Below, one piece after another: positions 40,753-51,474 of a DNA stretch of 64,000 nt. The stretch comes from Diplonema papillatum. Taxonomy: Eukaryota > Euglenozoa > Diplonemea > Diplonemida > Diplonemidae. The position numbers and the translations under genes were made by a program. The notes beneath the pieces are model-generated. The model made no database searches, was not told where the DNA came from, and worked only from the letters and a program-made list of their open reading frames with translations. Location: positions 62,001-126,000 of the forward strand of contig JAPJBO010000294.1 in the NCBI GenBank assembly GCA_030068145.1, in the 5' to 3' direction. How positions within the stretch are numbered: position 1 is the first letter of the stretch; each line of letters begins with the position of its first letter.

Positions 40753-42918
40753 TCAGGAAACATCCCGCTTGAGACGCTTTGATTGTGGCTCAACCCCTGG
40801 ATCAACTCGGATGAACTTCGCGAGGAACAAGCCGCCGCACTGTGAAGCACTCGGCGTGAACCGAATGGAGGGGAGTGCGTCTGACTCTACGTACTTCGGC
40901 AGTGAGTCTCGGATGAGAGACAAAGACCGTCCTCCTTCGAGGTTGTCGAAGGGAGACACCGGCTTGAGAAGACCATCGGACAACACAGCGGCAACGACGT
41001 CTTCGTTCTGTCCGCGTGCCAAGGAGCAAGTGGAATAGGTCAAGATGCCCCCCACGCGGGTGAGCTCCGCCCCCTTCCGCAGCAGCGCGGTCTGCAGCCG
41101 AAACAGGTCGCCCCCAGCCCCCGGGGCCGCCCATGGGGTGCGACCTCCCCACGCTTCGTCGCCGACGAATTTTTCGACGTGCCGCAAGGACCCGTCGGTG
41201 GTACACTCGGCGTCGACCATGACCCTGTCGAACCGCTCGACGTGCACGGCCGGGGCCAAGGGGCGGCCGCCCCCCTGCCCTGCGCCGAGAGTCCCCGTTT
41301 CGCGGAGGGCCGCCTCCCAGCGCGCCTTCGGCGAAAAGTCCCGCGTGACGATGCCGGCGCCGGGCATGCCGCGGGGCGCCTGGGGGTACGCCGCGGCCAG
41401 CTTCTTCCGGCAGCGGGTGGGGTTGACCGACACGAGGGGCAGCTTGCTGGCGCGATCCCACCAGATCCACTGTTCGCTCTGTTCACCGGCCGGTGCAGAG
41501 CGCGCTGTGTCCTCTGGATTCAGCAGGGCGGTTTCGGGGAGGTTCGCCGGTTCTCGAGCGGCCGCCTGCGGTGTCCCTGATGTAGCTGGCGCTGACGTAG
41601 CTGGTGTTGATGTAGCTGGTGACGATGTTGCTGGTGCTGACGTAGCTGGTGCTGATGTAGCTGGTGATGATGTTGCTGGTGCTGATGTAGCTGGTGCTGA
41701 TGTAGGAGGGGCTGATGTAGCTGGTGATGATGTTGCAGGTGCTGACGTAGCTGGTGCTGATGTAGCTGGTGGCTGTCCTCGGGTCTCATTCGACGCAGAC
41801 GGCTCCACCTGGCCGGCTGTCGTCGCTGGGTCTTCAGCGGCGGCGCATTCGACGCCCGAGCTTCCGCTCCGCAATCCCGCGGGCTCGCTTGGCCGCGCAG
41901 CGCGGGCGGCGTTCCCCGCGTGGGGGGAACCGCCGGGTGCTTCATTTTTCGCCGGCACCGACGCCCCGCCGGCATCGCCGGAGGCGCCTGCCGGCGCCTG
42001 CTGGTCACAGGCCGGGGGTTCCGTTCTGGCCGGTTCGCTTGGCCGCGTGGCCCGGGCGGCAATCTCCGCGCGACGGGAATCGCCGGTGGTCTTCCTCTTC
42101 GCCGGCACCGACTCCCCGCCGCCATCCCCGGCGGTGCTTAGCGGCGCCTGCTGGTCGCAGGCCCGGGGTTCCGTTCTGGCAGGTTCGCTTGGCCGCGTGG
42201 CCCGGGCGGCAATCTCCGCGCGAGGGGAATCGCCGGTGGCCTTTCTCTTCGCCGGCACCGACTCCCCGCCGCCATCCCCGGCGGTGCTTAGCGGCGCCTG
42301 CTGCCCGCCGGCCGCGGGTCCCGTTCCGCCGGGCTCCCCGGGGCTTCGGCGGAGGAAGAAGCCGCGCGGATCGTAGAGCGTCGCGTCGCAGAGGACGAGG
42401 CGCACGTGCGCGGCGGCGCCGCCAAACGAATCGTACCACTTTTCGAGCCCCTTCCGCGCGGTTGCCAGCCGGTTCGGGTCGACGTCGAGTCCGGTCACCC
42501 ACGCCTCTGTCTGCTCCGCTGCGAGTTGCAGCTTGGCTCCGGGGGAGCAGCAGATGTCGAGGACGGTGTGCGTTGGCTGGGACACGTCGAGGGCTGCCAC
42601 GGCGAGGATCGAGCCCAAGTCGATGCCGGCGAGCTGGCCCGCCTCGTACAGCGGGCTGCGGCGGATCTTCTCGTCGTGCGGCAGCCGCCAGACGGTCTTC
42701 CCCGCCACGCACGGCACCGCCTCCGCCGCCGGGTAGTGCGCGGCCATCAGCGCCGCGCGCTCCGCCGCGCCCGCCGTCCGCTGCCGCCGGAACCGCACGA
42801 ACCGCGGCAGCGTGCCCAGGTGCTCGAACTCGGCCACGCCGACCCCGGATTCCCTGCAGAACGCGAGGAAGTCGCTCGGCAGCGTGGCGCCGCCCCCGGC
42901 GGGTACTGCTGGGTCCAT
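40753..42918 (-). CDS. RNA (cytosine-C5) methyltransferase, NSUN/RsmB family, with a large repetitive insertion
   Basis: I prefer the Met at 42918 (MDPAVPAGGG). The frame is open to 43044, but a pyrimidine tract plus CCCAG ends at 42931, 12 nt before this ATG. Numbered from 43044, residues 161-176 (VLDICCSPGAKLQLAA) are the SAM-binding motif I, 185-199 (GLDVDPNRLATARKG) motif II and 217-225 (VLCDATLYD) motif III. Residues 608-620 (VMVDAECTTDGSL) are motif IV with C614, and 670-675 (YSTCSL) motif VI with catalytic C673. This two-cysteine arrangement is typical of enzymes making 5-methylcytosine in rRNA or tRNA. Between motifs III and IV, about residues 233-530 form an insertion of three ~46-residue repeats (QQAPLSTAGDGGGESVPAKR type) and then 13 PATSA-type pentapeptides. 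The substrate RNA cannot be told. No intron is seen. Confidence 0.88.
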   Translation of the reverse strand: MDPAVPAGGGATLPSDFLAFCRESGVGVAEFEHLGTLPRFVRFRRQRTAGAAERAALMAAHYPAAEAVPCVAGKTVWRLPHDEKIRRSPLYEAGQLAGIDLGSILAVAALDVSQPTHTVLDICCSPGAKLQLAAEQTEAWVTGLDVDPNRLATARKGLEKWYDSFGGAAAHVRLVLCDATLYDPRGFFLRRSPGEPGGTGPAAGGQQAPLSTAGDGGGESVPAKRKATGDSPRAEIAARATRPSEPARTEPRACDQQAPLSTAGDGGGESVPAKRKTTGDSRRAEIAARATRPSEPARTEPPACDQQAPAGASGDAGGASVPAKNEAPGGSPHAGNAARAARPSEPAGLRSGSSGVECAAAEDPATTAGQVEPSASNETRGQPPATSAPATSAPATSSPATSAPPTSAPATSAPATSSPATSAPATSAPATSSPATSTPATSAPATSGTPQAAAREPANLPETALLNPEDTARSAPAGEQSEQWIWWDRASKLPLVSVNPTRCRKKLAAAYPQAPRGMPGAGIVTRDFSPKARWEAALRETGTLGAGQGGGRPLAPAVHVERFDRVMVDAECTTDGSLRHVEKFVGDEAWGGRTPWAAPGAGGDLFRLQTALLRKGAELTRVGGILTYSTCSLARGQNEDVVAAVLSDGLLKPVSPFDNLEGGRSLSLIRDSLPKYVESDALPSIRFTPSASQCGGLFLAKFIRVDPGVEPQSKRLKRDVS
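41578..41772. repeat. 15-bp coding minisatellite of the methyltransferase gene (TSAPA codons)
   Basis: Thirteen units of GCTGATGTAGCTGGT (plus strand), encoding PATSAPATSAPATSSPATS-type repeats on the minus strand, in the same phase as the lectin-gene array at 30835-32470. Confidence 0.92.
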
Positions 42919-42929
42919 TCTGCTGCCCG

Positions 42930-42950
42930 CCTGGGAAGGTGGGGGGGGAA
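42930..42950 (-). other. Likely splice acceptor upstream of the methyltransferase start
   Basis: On the minus strand a pyrimidine tract CTTCCCCCCCCACCTTCCCAG ends 12 nt before the ATG at 42918. It could serve cis- or spliced-leader trans-splicing. Confidence 0.45.
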
Positions 42951-43044
42951 GTCCTGTTTCAACTGACATTTCAAGGGTATCCCTCAGGGTGAAATTATAA
43001 TGTGATAACTCTCGGCGACGTCGAAGGACACCGGACGAGAGCAA

Positions 43045-44104
43045 CAGCTCAACTCCCTCGCATCACAGGCAAGAATTTTCCCACCCACCCGCTCGGAACA
43101 TTCATCAGGATTGGGGAGGAAGGTGAGGTCATGCGCCGAGAAGCGGAGCGGAGTCACGGAAGGAAGCCTCTTCGAGAGAACGGCGGCCTTTTCGACGGAG
43201 GAAGCGGGGGACGCGATAAGGAATGGAATGCATGCTGTGTCCACATGCTCCGCGCACCGGTCGGCTTTGGCAGCCTAGAGGAACCGGAGAGGAAACTGTT
43301 GGCCCCCTGGGACCGATATGACCGGAAAACTGGCGTTGGCGGCGGTGACGAGCATGCAGGTGAGTGATCGTCGATGCGGACATGACGGTGGACGACGTCC
43401 AGAAGGTCGTGCCAGTCCGTGTGTGCGGGAGGGAAAATGACCAGCAGGCGATCGGTCGAACGGTTGCCATGAGGCGCGATCGAGGAGCCCGAGCGTTTTG
43501 GGGAGACACGCCGTCCGCACGTGTCAGCAAGCATCTGGATCAACTCCGGGGCCAGGACCAACCCCGATAGGTTCCGGAAGGAACTCTTTCGGCAACTGGG
43601 ACAGGCAGACTTCGGGAACCCCCAGGATTGGAGCAGCGTCAGCTGTACTCTCCGCACGCACGCAGGAAAGACGGAGCGGAGCTACTTCCTTGCGGGGACC
43701 TGGTCCAGAAATCGGAGTCCGACGAAAGCCTGAAGCGCTATGAGAATGAAGTGATGCTGAACCCCTGTGTTCAGCCGATCCGGCCGCCTCTGAAGTCCTT
43801 GTCGGATACGTCATCCGCATCTATTGCTCGATCTGCCTTACTCGGCGGCCGGGAACGCCGCTAGGCACCTGCTCCGCTCAAGCGGGGCTCCATCTGGAAA
43901 GAGAGCTGTAGTATGGCTAAAGATAAAGTGGTGTCACCTGCGGGGGTAATCTCAGGGCCGCCCACGTGATAAGCCGTCAGACAAGGCTAGCGAGCCGAAC
44001 AGGCCTGATTGCTTTCCAGACCAGCGGCTTACGCGGGCTGTCCACGGCAACTGCCTCTGTCAGCCGGAGGGAATTGAGAGAAAAATTAATGTTGAAGTAG
44101 GCAG
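43045..44104. other. Intergenic; repeat T core at 43925-43972
   Basis: GGTGTCACCTGCGGGGGTAA then TCTCAGGGCCGCCCACGTG is the inverse of the two parts of 28049-28292. ORFs in 43045-43870 on both strands overlap one another and show no domain. Confidence 0.5.
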
Positions 44105-44217
44105 TACTGTACATGAATGTTAGATGCGAGCATCAAGTCTTCATGATGGGTTTGGAACTACTAAGCCGGTCCGTCCCTATCCCCTTGGACTGCATCGAAC
44201 TGCCTGCCACTGGTTAA
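44105..44217. repeat. Dispersed repeats S (copy 3) and P (copy 1)
   Basis: S: GCGAGCATCAAGTCTTCATG. P: GCCGGTCCGTCCCTATCCCC then ACTGCATCGAACTGCCTGCC. P recurs twice at 48948-49064. Confidence 0.7.
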
Positions 44218-45098
44218 AAAGGACCACGCCAAGCGTTCGGTCCTTGTCGGCTGAGTCAAGACCCCCTCCTGCTGTTTTAATGCGAGCATCAATCATGACA
44301 CAAATTCCACCGCGACATTATGGGCCGCCTCCCCAAGGATTCCCTTTGAAGCACTTCGAACGAGGAGCGGAACGCTTTATTTGTGCTTCTTAGACGAACT
44401 TGCATCTCCCGGAAGAGAAATTCAGAGGGTCAGAGGTGGGACCAGAGGAGGGACATGGGAGCAGGCGAGTGTAAATGAATTGAGTGCATTGACGACCGGG
44501 GGGGATGGGTGGGTGGTGGCGGAATGCTGGTTGCGCGTGTGTGAGCACACCTGTTTGAAATTAGCCGCGACGCTCCACGCTGCCAACTGTCACGTGTTCG
44601 ACAGAGACTGCAAGCAGGTTAACACAAAAGAACCCCGCACTTCAGCACCTATGCTTTCAAAAGCTTTCGACAACGCCCAACGGGTACCATTGAGACGCCT
44701 CGTTCGCCCGACCGTGTGAGCCAGCAATGGGCGGCAGAGAGAAAAGTGTGGGAGGCCGGGTGAAAAGCAGAAGTGGCGACCTGATTTTGCGAGTGCAACG
44801 CTGGGAAACTCAGGGGGGTGGGTTTTGCAAGAACGTGCTTAGAATGGCCGTGCTTAACTTCCGCACCGAGCTACGGTCCATTTAGCCAGGAGCGGAGCCC
44901 GTGTGGGTCTGGTTGCTGTTCGTAGCTCGTCAGTGTTGCACACTGTTGAAGAGGAATTTGGTTCGTAATGGGGGTTGGGAAAAAAAGAAAGGAGAAGAGA
45001 TAAATCGACGACACAACCCTCTCTCCCCCCCCCGTACAATGCGCGAAAAGAACGAATGGAAAACGAGAGTGGTACCCCCGAAACCTCGTATTGAGTAG
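44218..45098. other. No gene recognised
   Basis: A stretch of repeat C (GCAAGAACGTGCTTAGAATG at 44828-44847, TGCTGTTCGTAGCTCG at 44924) is present. ORFs are short and domainless. Confidence 0.5.
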
Positions 45099-48000
45099 TT
45101 CCTGCGTAGTTCGTGCGGGGCTTGTGAAACGGCAAGGGCTACATTTTATAGGTGTACTGGACTTTCTTTTGCCGCGGTGGCAAGTTATATAAGCCCTGTC
45201 AGGACCGTTTAGACACATCAGCTGCATATGGAGTATCAAAATGTAGCCCTACTGCGTAGTTCGTGCGGGGCTTGTGAAACGGCAAGGGCTACATTTTATA
45301 GGTGTACTGGACTTTCTTTTGCCGCGGTGGCAAGTTATATAAGCCCTGTCAGGACCGTTTAGACACATCAGCTGCATATGGAGTATCAAAATGTAGCCCT
45401 ACTGCGTAGTTCGTGCGGGGCTTGTGAAACGGCAAGGGCTGCATTTTATAGGTGTACTGGACTTTCTTTTGCCGCGGTGGCAAGTTATATAAGCCCTGTC
45501 AGGACCGTTTAGACACATCAGCTGCATATGGAGTATCAAAATGTAGCCCTACTGCGTAGTTCGTGCGGGGCTTGTGAAACGGCAAGGGCTACATTTTATA
45601 GGTGTACTGGACTTTCTTTTGCCGCGGTGGCAAGTTATATAAGCCCTGTCAGGACCGTTTAGACACATCAGCTGCATATGGAGTATCAAAATGTAACCCT
45701 ACTGCGTAGTTCGTGCGGGGCTTGTGAAACGGCAAGGGCTACATTTTATAGGTGTACTGGACTTTCTTTTGCCGCGGTGGCAAGTTATATAAGCCCTGTC
45801 AGGACCGTTTAGACACATCAGCTGCATATGGAGTATCAAAATGTAGCCCTACTGCGTAGTTCGTGCGGGGCTTGTGAAACGGCAAGGGCTACATTTTATA
45901 GGTGTACTGGACTTTCTTTTGCCGCGGTGGCAAGTTATATAAGCCCTGTCAGGACCGTTTAGACACATCAGCTGCATATGGAGTATCAAAATGTAACCCT
46001 ACTGCGTAGTTCGTGCGGGGCTTGTGAAACGGCAAGGGCTACATTTTATAGGTGTACTGGACTTTCTTTTGCCGCGGTGGCAAGTTATATAAGCCCTGTC
46101 AGGACCGTTTAGACACATCAGCTGCATATGGAGTATCAAAATGTAGCCCTACTGCGTAGTTCGTGCGGGGCTTGTGAAACGGCAAGGGCTACATTTTATA
46201 GGTGTACTGGACTTTCTTTTGCCGCGGTGGCAAGTTATATAAGCCCTGTCAGGACCGTTTAGACACATCAGCTGCATATGGAGTATCAAAATGTAGCCCT
46301 ACTGCGTAGTTCGTGCGGGGCTTGTGAAACGGCAAGGGCTACATTTTATAGGTGTACTGGACTTTCTTTTGCCGCGGTGGCAAGTTATATAAGCCCTGTC
46401 AGGACCGTTTAGACACATCAGCTGCATATGGAGTATCATAATGTAGCCCTACTGCGTAGTTCGTGCGGGGCTTGTGAAACGGCAAGGGCTACATTTTATA
46501 GGTGTACTGGACTTTCTTTTGCCGCGGTGGCAAGTTATATAAGCCCTGTCAGGACCGTTTAGACACATCAGCTGCATATGGAGTATCATAATGTAGCCCT
46601 ACTGCGTAGTTCGTGCGGGGCTTGTGAAACGGCAAGGGCTACATTTTATAGGTGTACTGGACTTTCTTTTGCCGCGGTGGCAAGTTATATAAGCCCTGTC
46701 AGGACCGTTTAGACACATCAGCTGCATATGGAGTATCAAAATGTAGCCCTACTGCGTAGTTCGTGCGGGGCTTGTGAAACGGCAAGGGCTACATTTTATA
46801 GGTGTACTGGACTTTCTTTTGCCGCGGTGGCAAGTTATATAAGCCCTGTCAGGACCGTTTAGACACATCAGCTGCATATGGAGTATCATAATGTAGCCCT
46901 ACTGCGTAGTTCGTGCGGGGCTTGTGAAACGGCAAGGGCTACATTTTATAGGTGTACTGGACTTTCTTTTGCCGCGGTGGCAAGTTATATAAGCCCTGTC
47001 AGGACCGTTTAGACACATCAGCTGCATATGGAGTATCAAAATGTAGCCCTACTGCGTAGTTCGTGCGGGGCTTGTGAAACGGCAAGGGCTACATTTTATA
47101 GGTGTACTGGACTTTCTTTTGCCGCGGTGGCAAGTTATATAAGCCCTGTCAGGACCGTTTAGACACATCAGCTGCATATGGAGTATCAAAATGTAACCCT
47201 ACTGCGTAGTTCGTGCGGGGCTTGTGAAACGGCAAGGGCTACATTTTATAGGTGTACTGGACTTTCTTTTGCCGCGGTGGCAAGTTATATAAGCCCTGTC
47301 AGGACCGTTTAGACACATCAGCTGCATATGGAGTATCAAAATGTAACCCTACTGCGTAGTTCGTGCGGGGCTTGTGAAACGGCAAGGGCTACATTTTATA
47401 GGTGTACTGGACTTTCTTTTGCCGCGGTGGCAAGTTATATAAGCCCTGTCAGGACCGTTTAGACACATCAGCTGCATATGGAGTATCAAAATGTAACCCT
47501 ACTGCGTAGTTCGTGCGGGGCTTGTGAAACGGCAAGGGCTACATTTTATAGGTGTACTGGACTTTCTTTTGCCGCGGTGGCAAGTTATATAAGCCCTGTC
47601 AGGACCGTTTAGACACATCAGCTGCATATGGAGTATCAAAATGTAACCCTACTGCGTAGTTCGTGCAGGGCTTGTGAAACGGCAAGGGCTACATTTTATA
47701 GGTGTACTGGACTTTCTTTTGCCGCGGTGGCAAGTTATATAAGCCCTGTCAGGACCGTTTAGACACATCAGCTGCATATGGAGTATCAAAATGTAACCCT
47801 ACTGCGTAGTTCGTGCGGGGCTTGTGAAACGGCAAGGGCTACATTTTATAGGTGTACTGGACTTTCTTTTGCCGCGGTGGCAAGTTATATAAGCCCTGTC
47901 AGGACCGTTTAGACACATCAGCTGCATATGGAGTATCAAAATGTAGCCCTACTGCGTAGTTCGTGCGGGGCTTGTGAAACGGCAAGGGCTATATTTTATA

Positions 48001-48115
48001 GGTGTACTGGACTTTCTTTTGCCGCGGTGGCAAGTTATATAAGCCCTGTCAGGACCGTTTAGACACATCAGCTGCATATGGAGTATCAAAATGTAGCCCT
48101 ACTGCGTAGTTCTCG
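45099..48115. repeat. 150-bp satellite, 20 near-identical copies
   Basis: The period is exactly 150 bp. Copies differ at very few positions (TAGCCCT/TAACCCT, ATCAAA/ATCATA, single changes near 45441, 47667 and 47991). Each unit holds AGGGCTACATTTT and its exact inverse AAAATGTAGCCCT about 105 bp apart, a small TTGCCGCGGTGGCAA hairpin, and AAGTTATATAAGCCC, which resembles a TATA box. Degenerate half units (GCGTAGTTTGTGCGG) trail to 48215. No ORF of note is conserved. It is either a recently amplified satellite (possibly heterochromatic) or a tandem small-RNA unit. Confidence 0.97.
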
Positions 48116-48219
48116 CGTAGTTTGTGTGTATAAGTCGATCTTTGAGTGCGTGAGCCCCTCCGAAGAAAGGTCCATCACACTCGCGTAGTTTGTGCGGAGC
48201 TCTTGCGTACTTCGGTTTT

Positions 48220-48945
48220 CGGGGGTACCAGTGAGTATTTTTTTCGTTGGCCGCACTATCCTGTACCAATGTGGGAGGGTCCTGGACGTGGTTCCAGCTA
48301 ATCGTGATTAGAGGCCCTCGGGTGGCTCGGTTTCCTCACACGCTGCATGTGCTACAAAAGCAGCATGGCGCGTTCTGTTGTTTTGTGGTCTCCTGCGTGA
48401 TAAGTTGCACGTTGTACGCTGCCAACTAGCGCTTTTTTTGTGGTTTAAAGACTCGGTGTGTGTTCGGGTCGTCGGTTGACCATTGAGGCTGGGAGTTGGG
48501 TAGTGAAAGGGATGTAGACATATTCGCACTTTAACTTTGGCTACCGAGTAGTGACCGGCACCCAGCACAAAGTCGCTATGAATTTAGTCTTGGGCCCAAT
48601 TCATAGTACCAAAGGGAAGGGAGGGGGTGGTGCGTTCTGTCGTTTCCACGGTGTTCTTGGCCGCTGTGGAGTCGGAGGGTCCTTGTCCTTCTTTCTCTAT
48701 GCCGCCCACGTCGCAAAAGGTGAACTAGGGGGAAGGGAGGGGAGAAGGGGGAGAAAGAGAGAACGATGTCGCTCCAGGCAATGCGCATGCTGTGCTTAGG
48801 AAAGCAAACGATGACACCGCCAGCGTCGGTTAGAGAGGGAAAATGGGCCGGGAACGGGGGGAACGGGTTTGCGGGAACGGGGGGAAGGGGAAGGTGTCCA
48901 CGACCAGGGGTTTACGTCAGGGGCGTGTTCACGGTTTCCAACCTG
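48220..48945. other. No gene recognised
   Basis: 48483-48540 weakly matches the 7311-7918 duplication. Purine-rich G-A tracts lie at 48727-48760 and 48838-48895. Confidence 0.45.
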
Positions 48946-48947
48946 AG

Positions 48948-49064
48948 CCGGTCCGTCCCTATCTCTTGAAACTGCATCGAAGTGCCTGCCGCTGATTATC
49001 ACAGTGAAACGGTCTATCAGGTCCATCCCTAGTCCCTAGAGCTGCATCGAATTGCCCGGTGCTG
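48948..49064. repeat. Dispersed repeat P, two copies in tandem
   Basis: GCCGGTCCGTCCCTATCTCT and GGTCCATCCCTAGTCCCTAG, each followed by CTGCATCGAA, as at 44163-44217. Confidence 0.75.
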
Positions 49065-49139
49065 TATTATTCGGTCTACCACGGTGGGATGGACCGGCTC
49101 ACAACCCCAGTTGTTGGGGGCCTAAACCACTTTTGCAAA

Positions 49140-49250
49140 CGTGAAAAAGACAGTGCTTCGGTTCGTTCGTGTGTGATCGTTTTCCCACTTGGACGTACCC
49201 TGTGTCATTTTCAGGTAAGGAATTCTGATCAGCCATCAAAACACGCTGCC
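49140..49250. repeat. Dispersed repeat I, copy 2
   Basis: Matches 34914-35032 (TGTGTCATTTTCAGGTAAGG). Confidence 0.7.
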
Positions 49251-49259
49251 TGCGTCTTT

Positions 49260-50090
49260 TTAGCCTGCGCAATTCATTGAAGGACAACCCACAAGATTGT
49301 AGATAGTACTAAGAAAACGTGGGATTCGTCGCAGCCATTTTTCAGAGTTATTGAAATTCCGGGGGTTTAGGGTCTCTGTGTGACCGTTGATGAATGGGTT
49401 TTCTCAGAGCAAGAAAGGGCTATATGGTTACGGGTTGTATATTTGGTGCACGCTTTCGTTATGGGTTATGACTAGCCATGTCCGGGACTGTTTGTGATGA
49501 GTCTGTGGTTTTCACTAGTACACCACCACTACTCTGCACTACAAAGAGCTGGTGGGTCTGGTGAACGGCCAAAACCGAGCTGAGAACAGCTATCCTAACG
49601 TAACCCCCTGGCACATCTTTTGGGGGTTCACATGTAACATAACATGTGGCACAACATGTGAAAACAGCTAAAAAACGCGTGAGCGCATGCTATGCCACAT
49701 GGCATCGACACAACATGTATTTCCAAAACAGGTGGGTCGTAATGGTGCGTGGACTTTCGCATTATTCTTTGAATTTGTACCCACAACTGGAAGAATTCCG
49801 TTTTTTTTTTTTTTTTTTGTGACCACCTTCGGCCCAGAATACTCCCCCTCCTCGTACCCATTTCCTGCTGCTTACGGACGATGCAAAACGTACAAACGTC
49901 GCGACGTCTCAGGACATTGGACCGATTTCCCAATATGGCTGCAGGCACGTATCAGGATGTTTCCAGAACACGGTCCCGTCGGACCAACGCCAGACGCCCT
50001 CCGTACCCATCAAGCTGGATGTGATCTTCATTTTTTAAATCAAGAATCCTGGTCTGCTCAGGTTGATACATAACCCGTGCCAGTCTTCCA
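49260..50090. other. No gene recognised
   Basis: A cluster of ACATGT palindromes (49630-49720) and a T run (49801-49817). ORFs lack domains. Confidence 0.5.
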
Positions 50091-50094
50091 TTTG

Positions 50095-50166
50095 GATTTG
50101 TATTGTTTCTCTCCCTTTAGCCTCCTTCGACGTAAGCACAAGGCAGCCCCTCGAGTATTTCCATGC
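50095..50166. repeat. Dispersed repeat G, copy 2
   Basis: TAGCCTCCTTCGACGTAAGC to CCCCTCGAGTATTT, as at 16037-16082. Confidence 0.8.
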
Positions 50167-50569
50167 TTTATCATTCACGGCGAACGCCTGCTTGGGCGCA
50201 TAGCAGTAGCGTACTCGACCCGTATGCGTAGGGTGAACGCGGAAGCGCTTTCGTCCCGAGGAAGAGGTTACCACTACAATAGGGCACACGTCATGATGCG
50301 AGGATTTTAGCCCGCCTGCTTAAGATCTTCGATCTTCTACGACAAACTGTCTCGAGGTGGTTTGCGGGTCCTTCATTTTTTTTCTTTTCTGCGTGACAGG
50401 AAGACGGGGGACGGGAGTGAGACGAGTTTCTCATAACGGGTGGAAAACAAAAGAGAGAGAGAGAGACGAGAGAAGAAAGCAGGGGGGTGGGAAATGCAAG
50501 GAATAAAGGGACACCAGGAGTGGGGCCGACGATCTGCTTCGCAACCGTATATGGATCAACCCTCTACGG

Positions 50570-50850
50570 ACAGGGGACATATGATAAAATGCCAAAACCC
50601 CCCTCCCCTTTGCACTCACAAAACATTTTTTTGACGTCATCCCATACTGTATGCCGGCCCCGAAACACTGTCTGTGCGGCCCAAAACGGGCCCTAAACGG
50701 TTTTAGGCGGGTTTTAAGTGAAGGTAAAGGGGCCTCAGAAGGCCCACAAGCGGGCCCAGGTGGAGTTTCGGGGCCAGTACGTCGAAAGTATTTTATCAGT
50801 GCAAAGGGGAGGGGGGGTTTTGTGGCATCGTCTCGTATATTTGACTCGAA
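50570..50850 (-). mobile_element. Palindromic element J, complete copy
   Basis: Imperfect terminal inverted repeats of about 60 bp: ATAAAATGCCAAAACCCCCC at 50583 is mirrored by GGGGGGTTTTGTGGCATCGT at 50813, each with TTTGCACT/AGTGCAAA and a nearby TTGACGTC or CGACGT-like block. The centre (CCCAAAACGGGCCCTAAACG) matches the copy at 35425-35618 inverted. It has no ORF and is probably a MITE. Confidence 0.7.
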
Positions 50851-50854
50851 AAAG

Positions 50855-51355
50855 CGAGAACCCGAGCTCGGATTCGGACACGGGGCATCTAGACGCGTCA
50901 AAAATGATCAATGTTTGCTGCTGTGAAGAGATGTGTTACAAACCCTTTCCAAGGAGCACCAGATTTCCAAATTTGGAGTCGTAAAACTCTCGAGTTTGCC
51001 CCATAGATTCCACAGAAGGCTTTCTGCCTGGACAACCTCCCTCCCCCTTTCCTGAACAGTCCTTCACTAAATCCGCGGTTAAATAACCTGGCCTCAGTGG
51101 TGCAAGCACCACGCGCCTCTTCAAAACCCAAGAAACATTTTCCCCCTCCGCCCGTGAGGGGTACGGATGAGGATGGAGGGGATGAACTTCTGGGGAAGCC
51201 ATGGGCCAAACAGGACGATTTGCTTGCGTTTTCGACGGTGCGGATAGGTGACTTCTACCTTGCTTTTTACATAAGCGCCAGCTTGAAAGGAAATGCTCGA
51301 CGATGCTGCCCGACAAAGAACAGAAGGGATCCCAAGTGCTGTAACTACTGAACCA
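50855..51355. other. No gene recognised; one dispersed motif
   Basis: 51112-51143 (CTTCAAAACCCAAGAAACAT) is the inverse of 20705-20730. Confidence 0.45.
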
Positions 51356-51358
51356 CGT

Positions 51359-51471
51359 GTTGAACGGACGTGAGGTCATGCGGGTCTACCCCTACACGAC
51401 AAATCACACAAACACAACAGGTCAAAGTCCTGAGTGAGAAAACAACACACGGTGGTGTAAGCGAAGAACAA
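51359..51471 (+). repeat. Dispersed repeat F, copy 2
   Basis: GACGTGAGGTCATGCGGGTC through GGTGGTGTAAGCGAAGAA; inverse of 25170-25296. Confidence 0.85.
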
Positions 51472-51474
51472 AAC

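Noticed and set aside
45099-48115. Spliced-leader or 5S rRNA array
   Set aside because: The 150-bp unit shows no match to known leader sequences or to 5S rRNA internal control regions that I recognise; left as a satellite.
44098-48950. CRISPR array
   Set aside because: Direct repeats are contiguous 150-bp units without spacers, in eukaryotic DNA.
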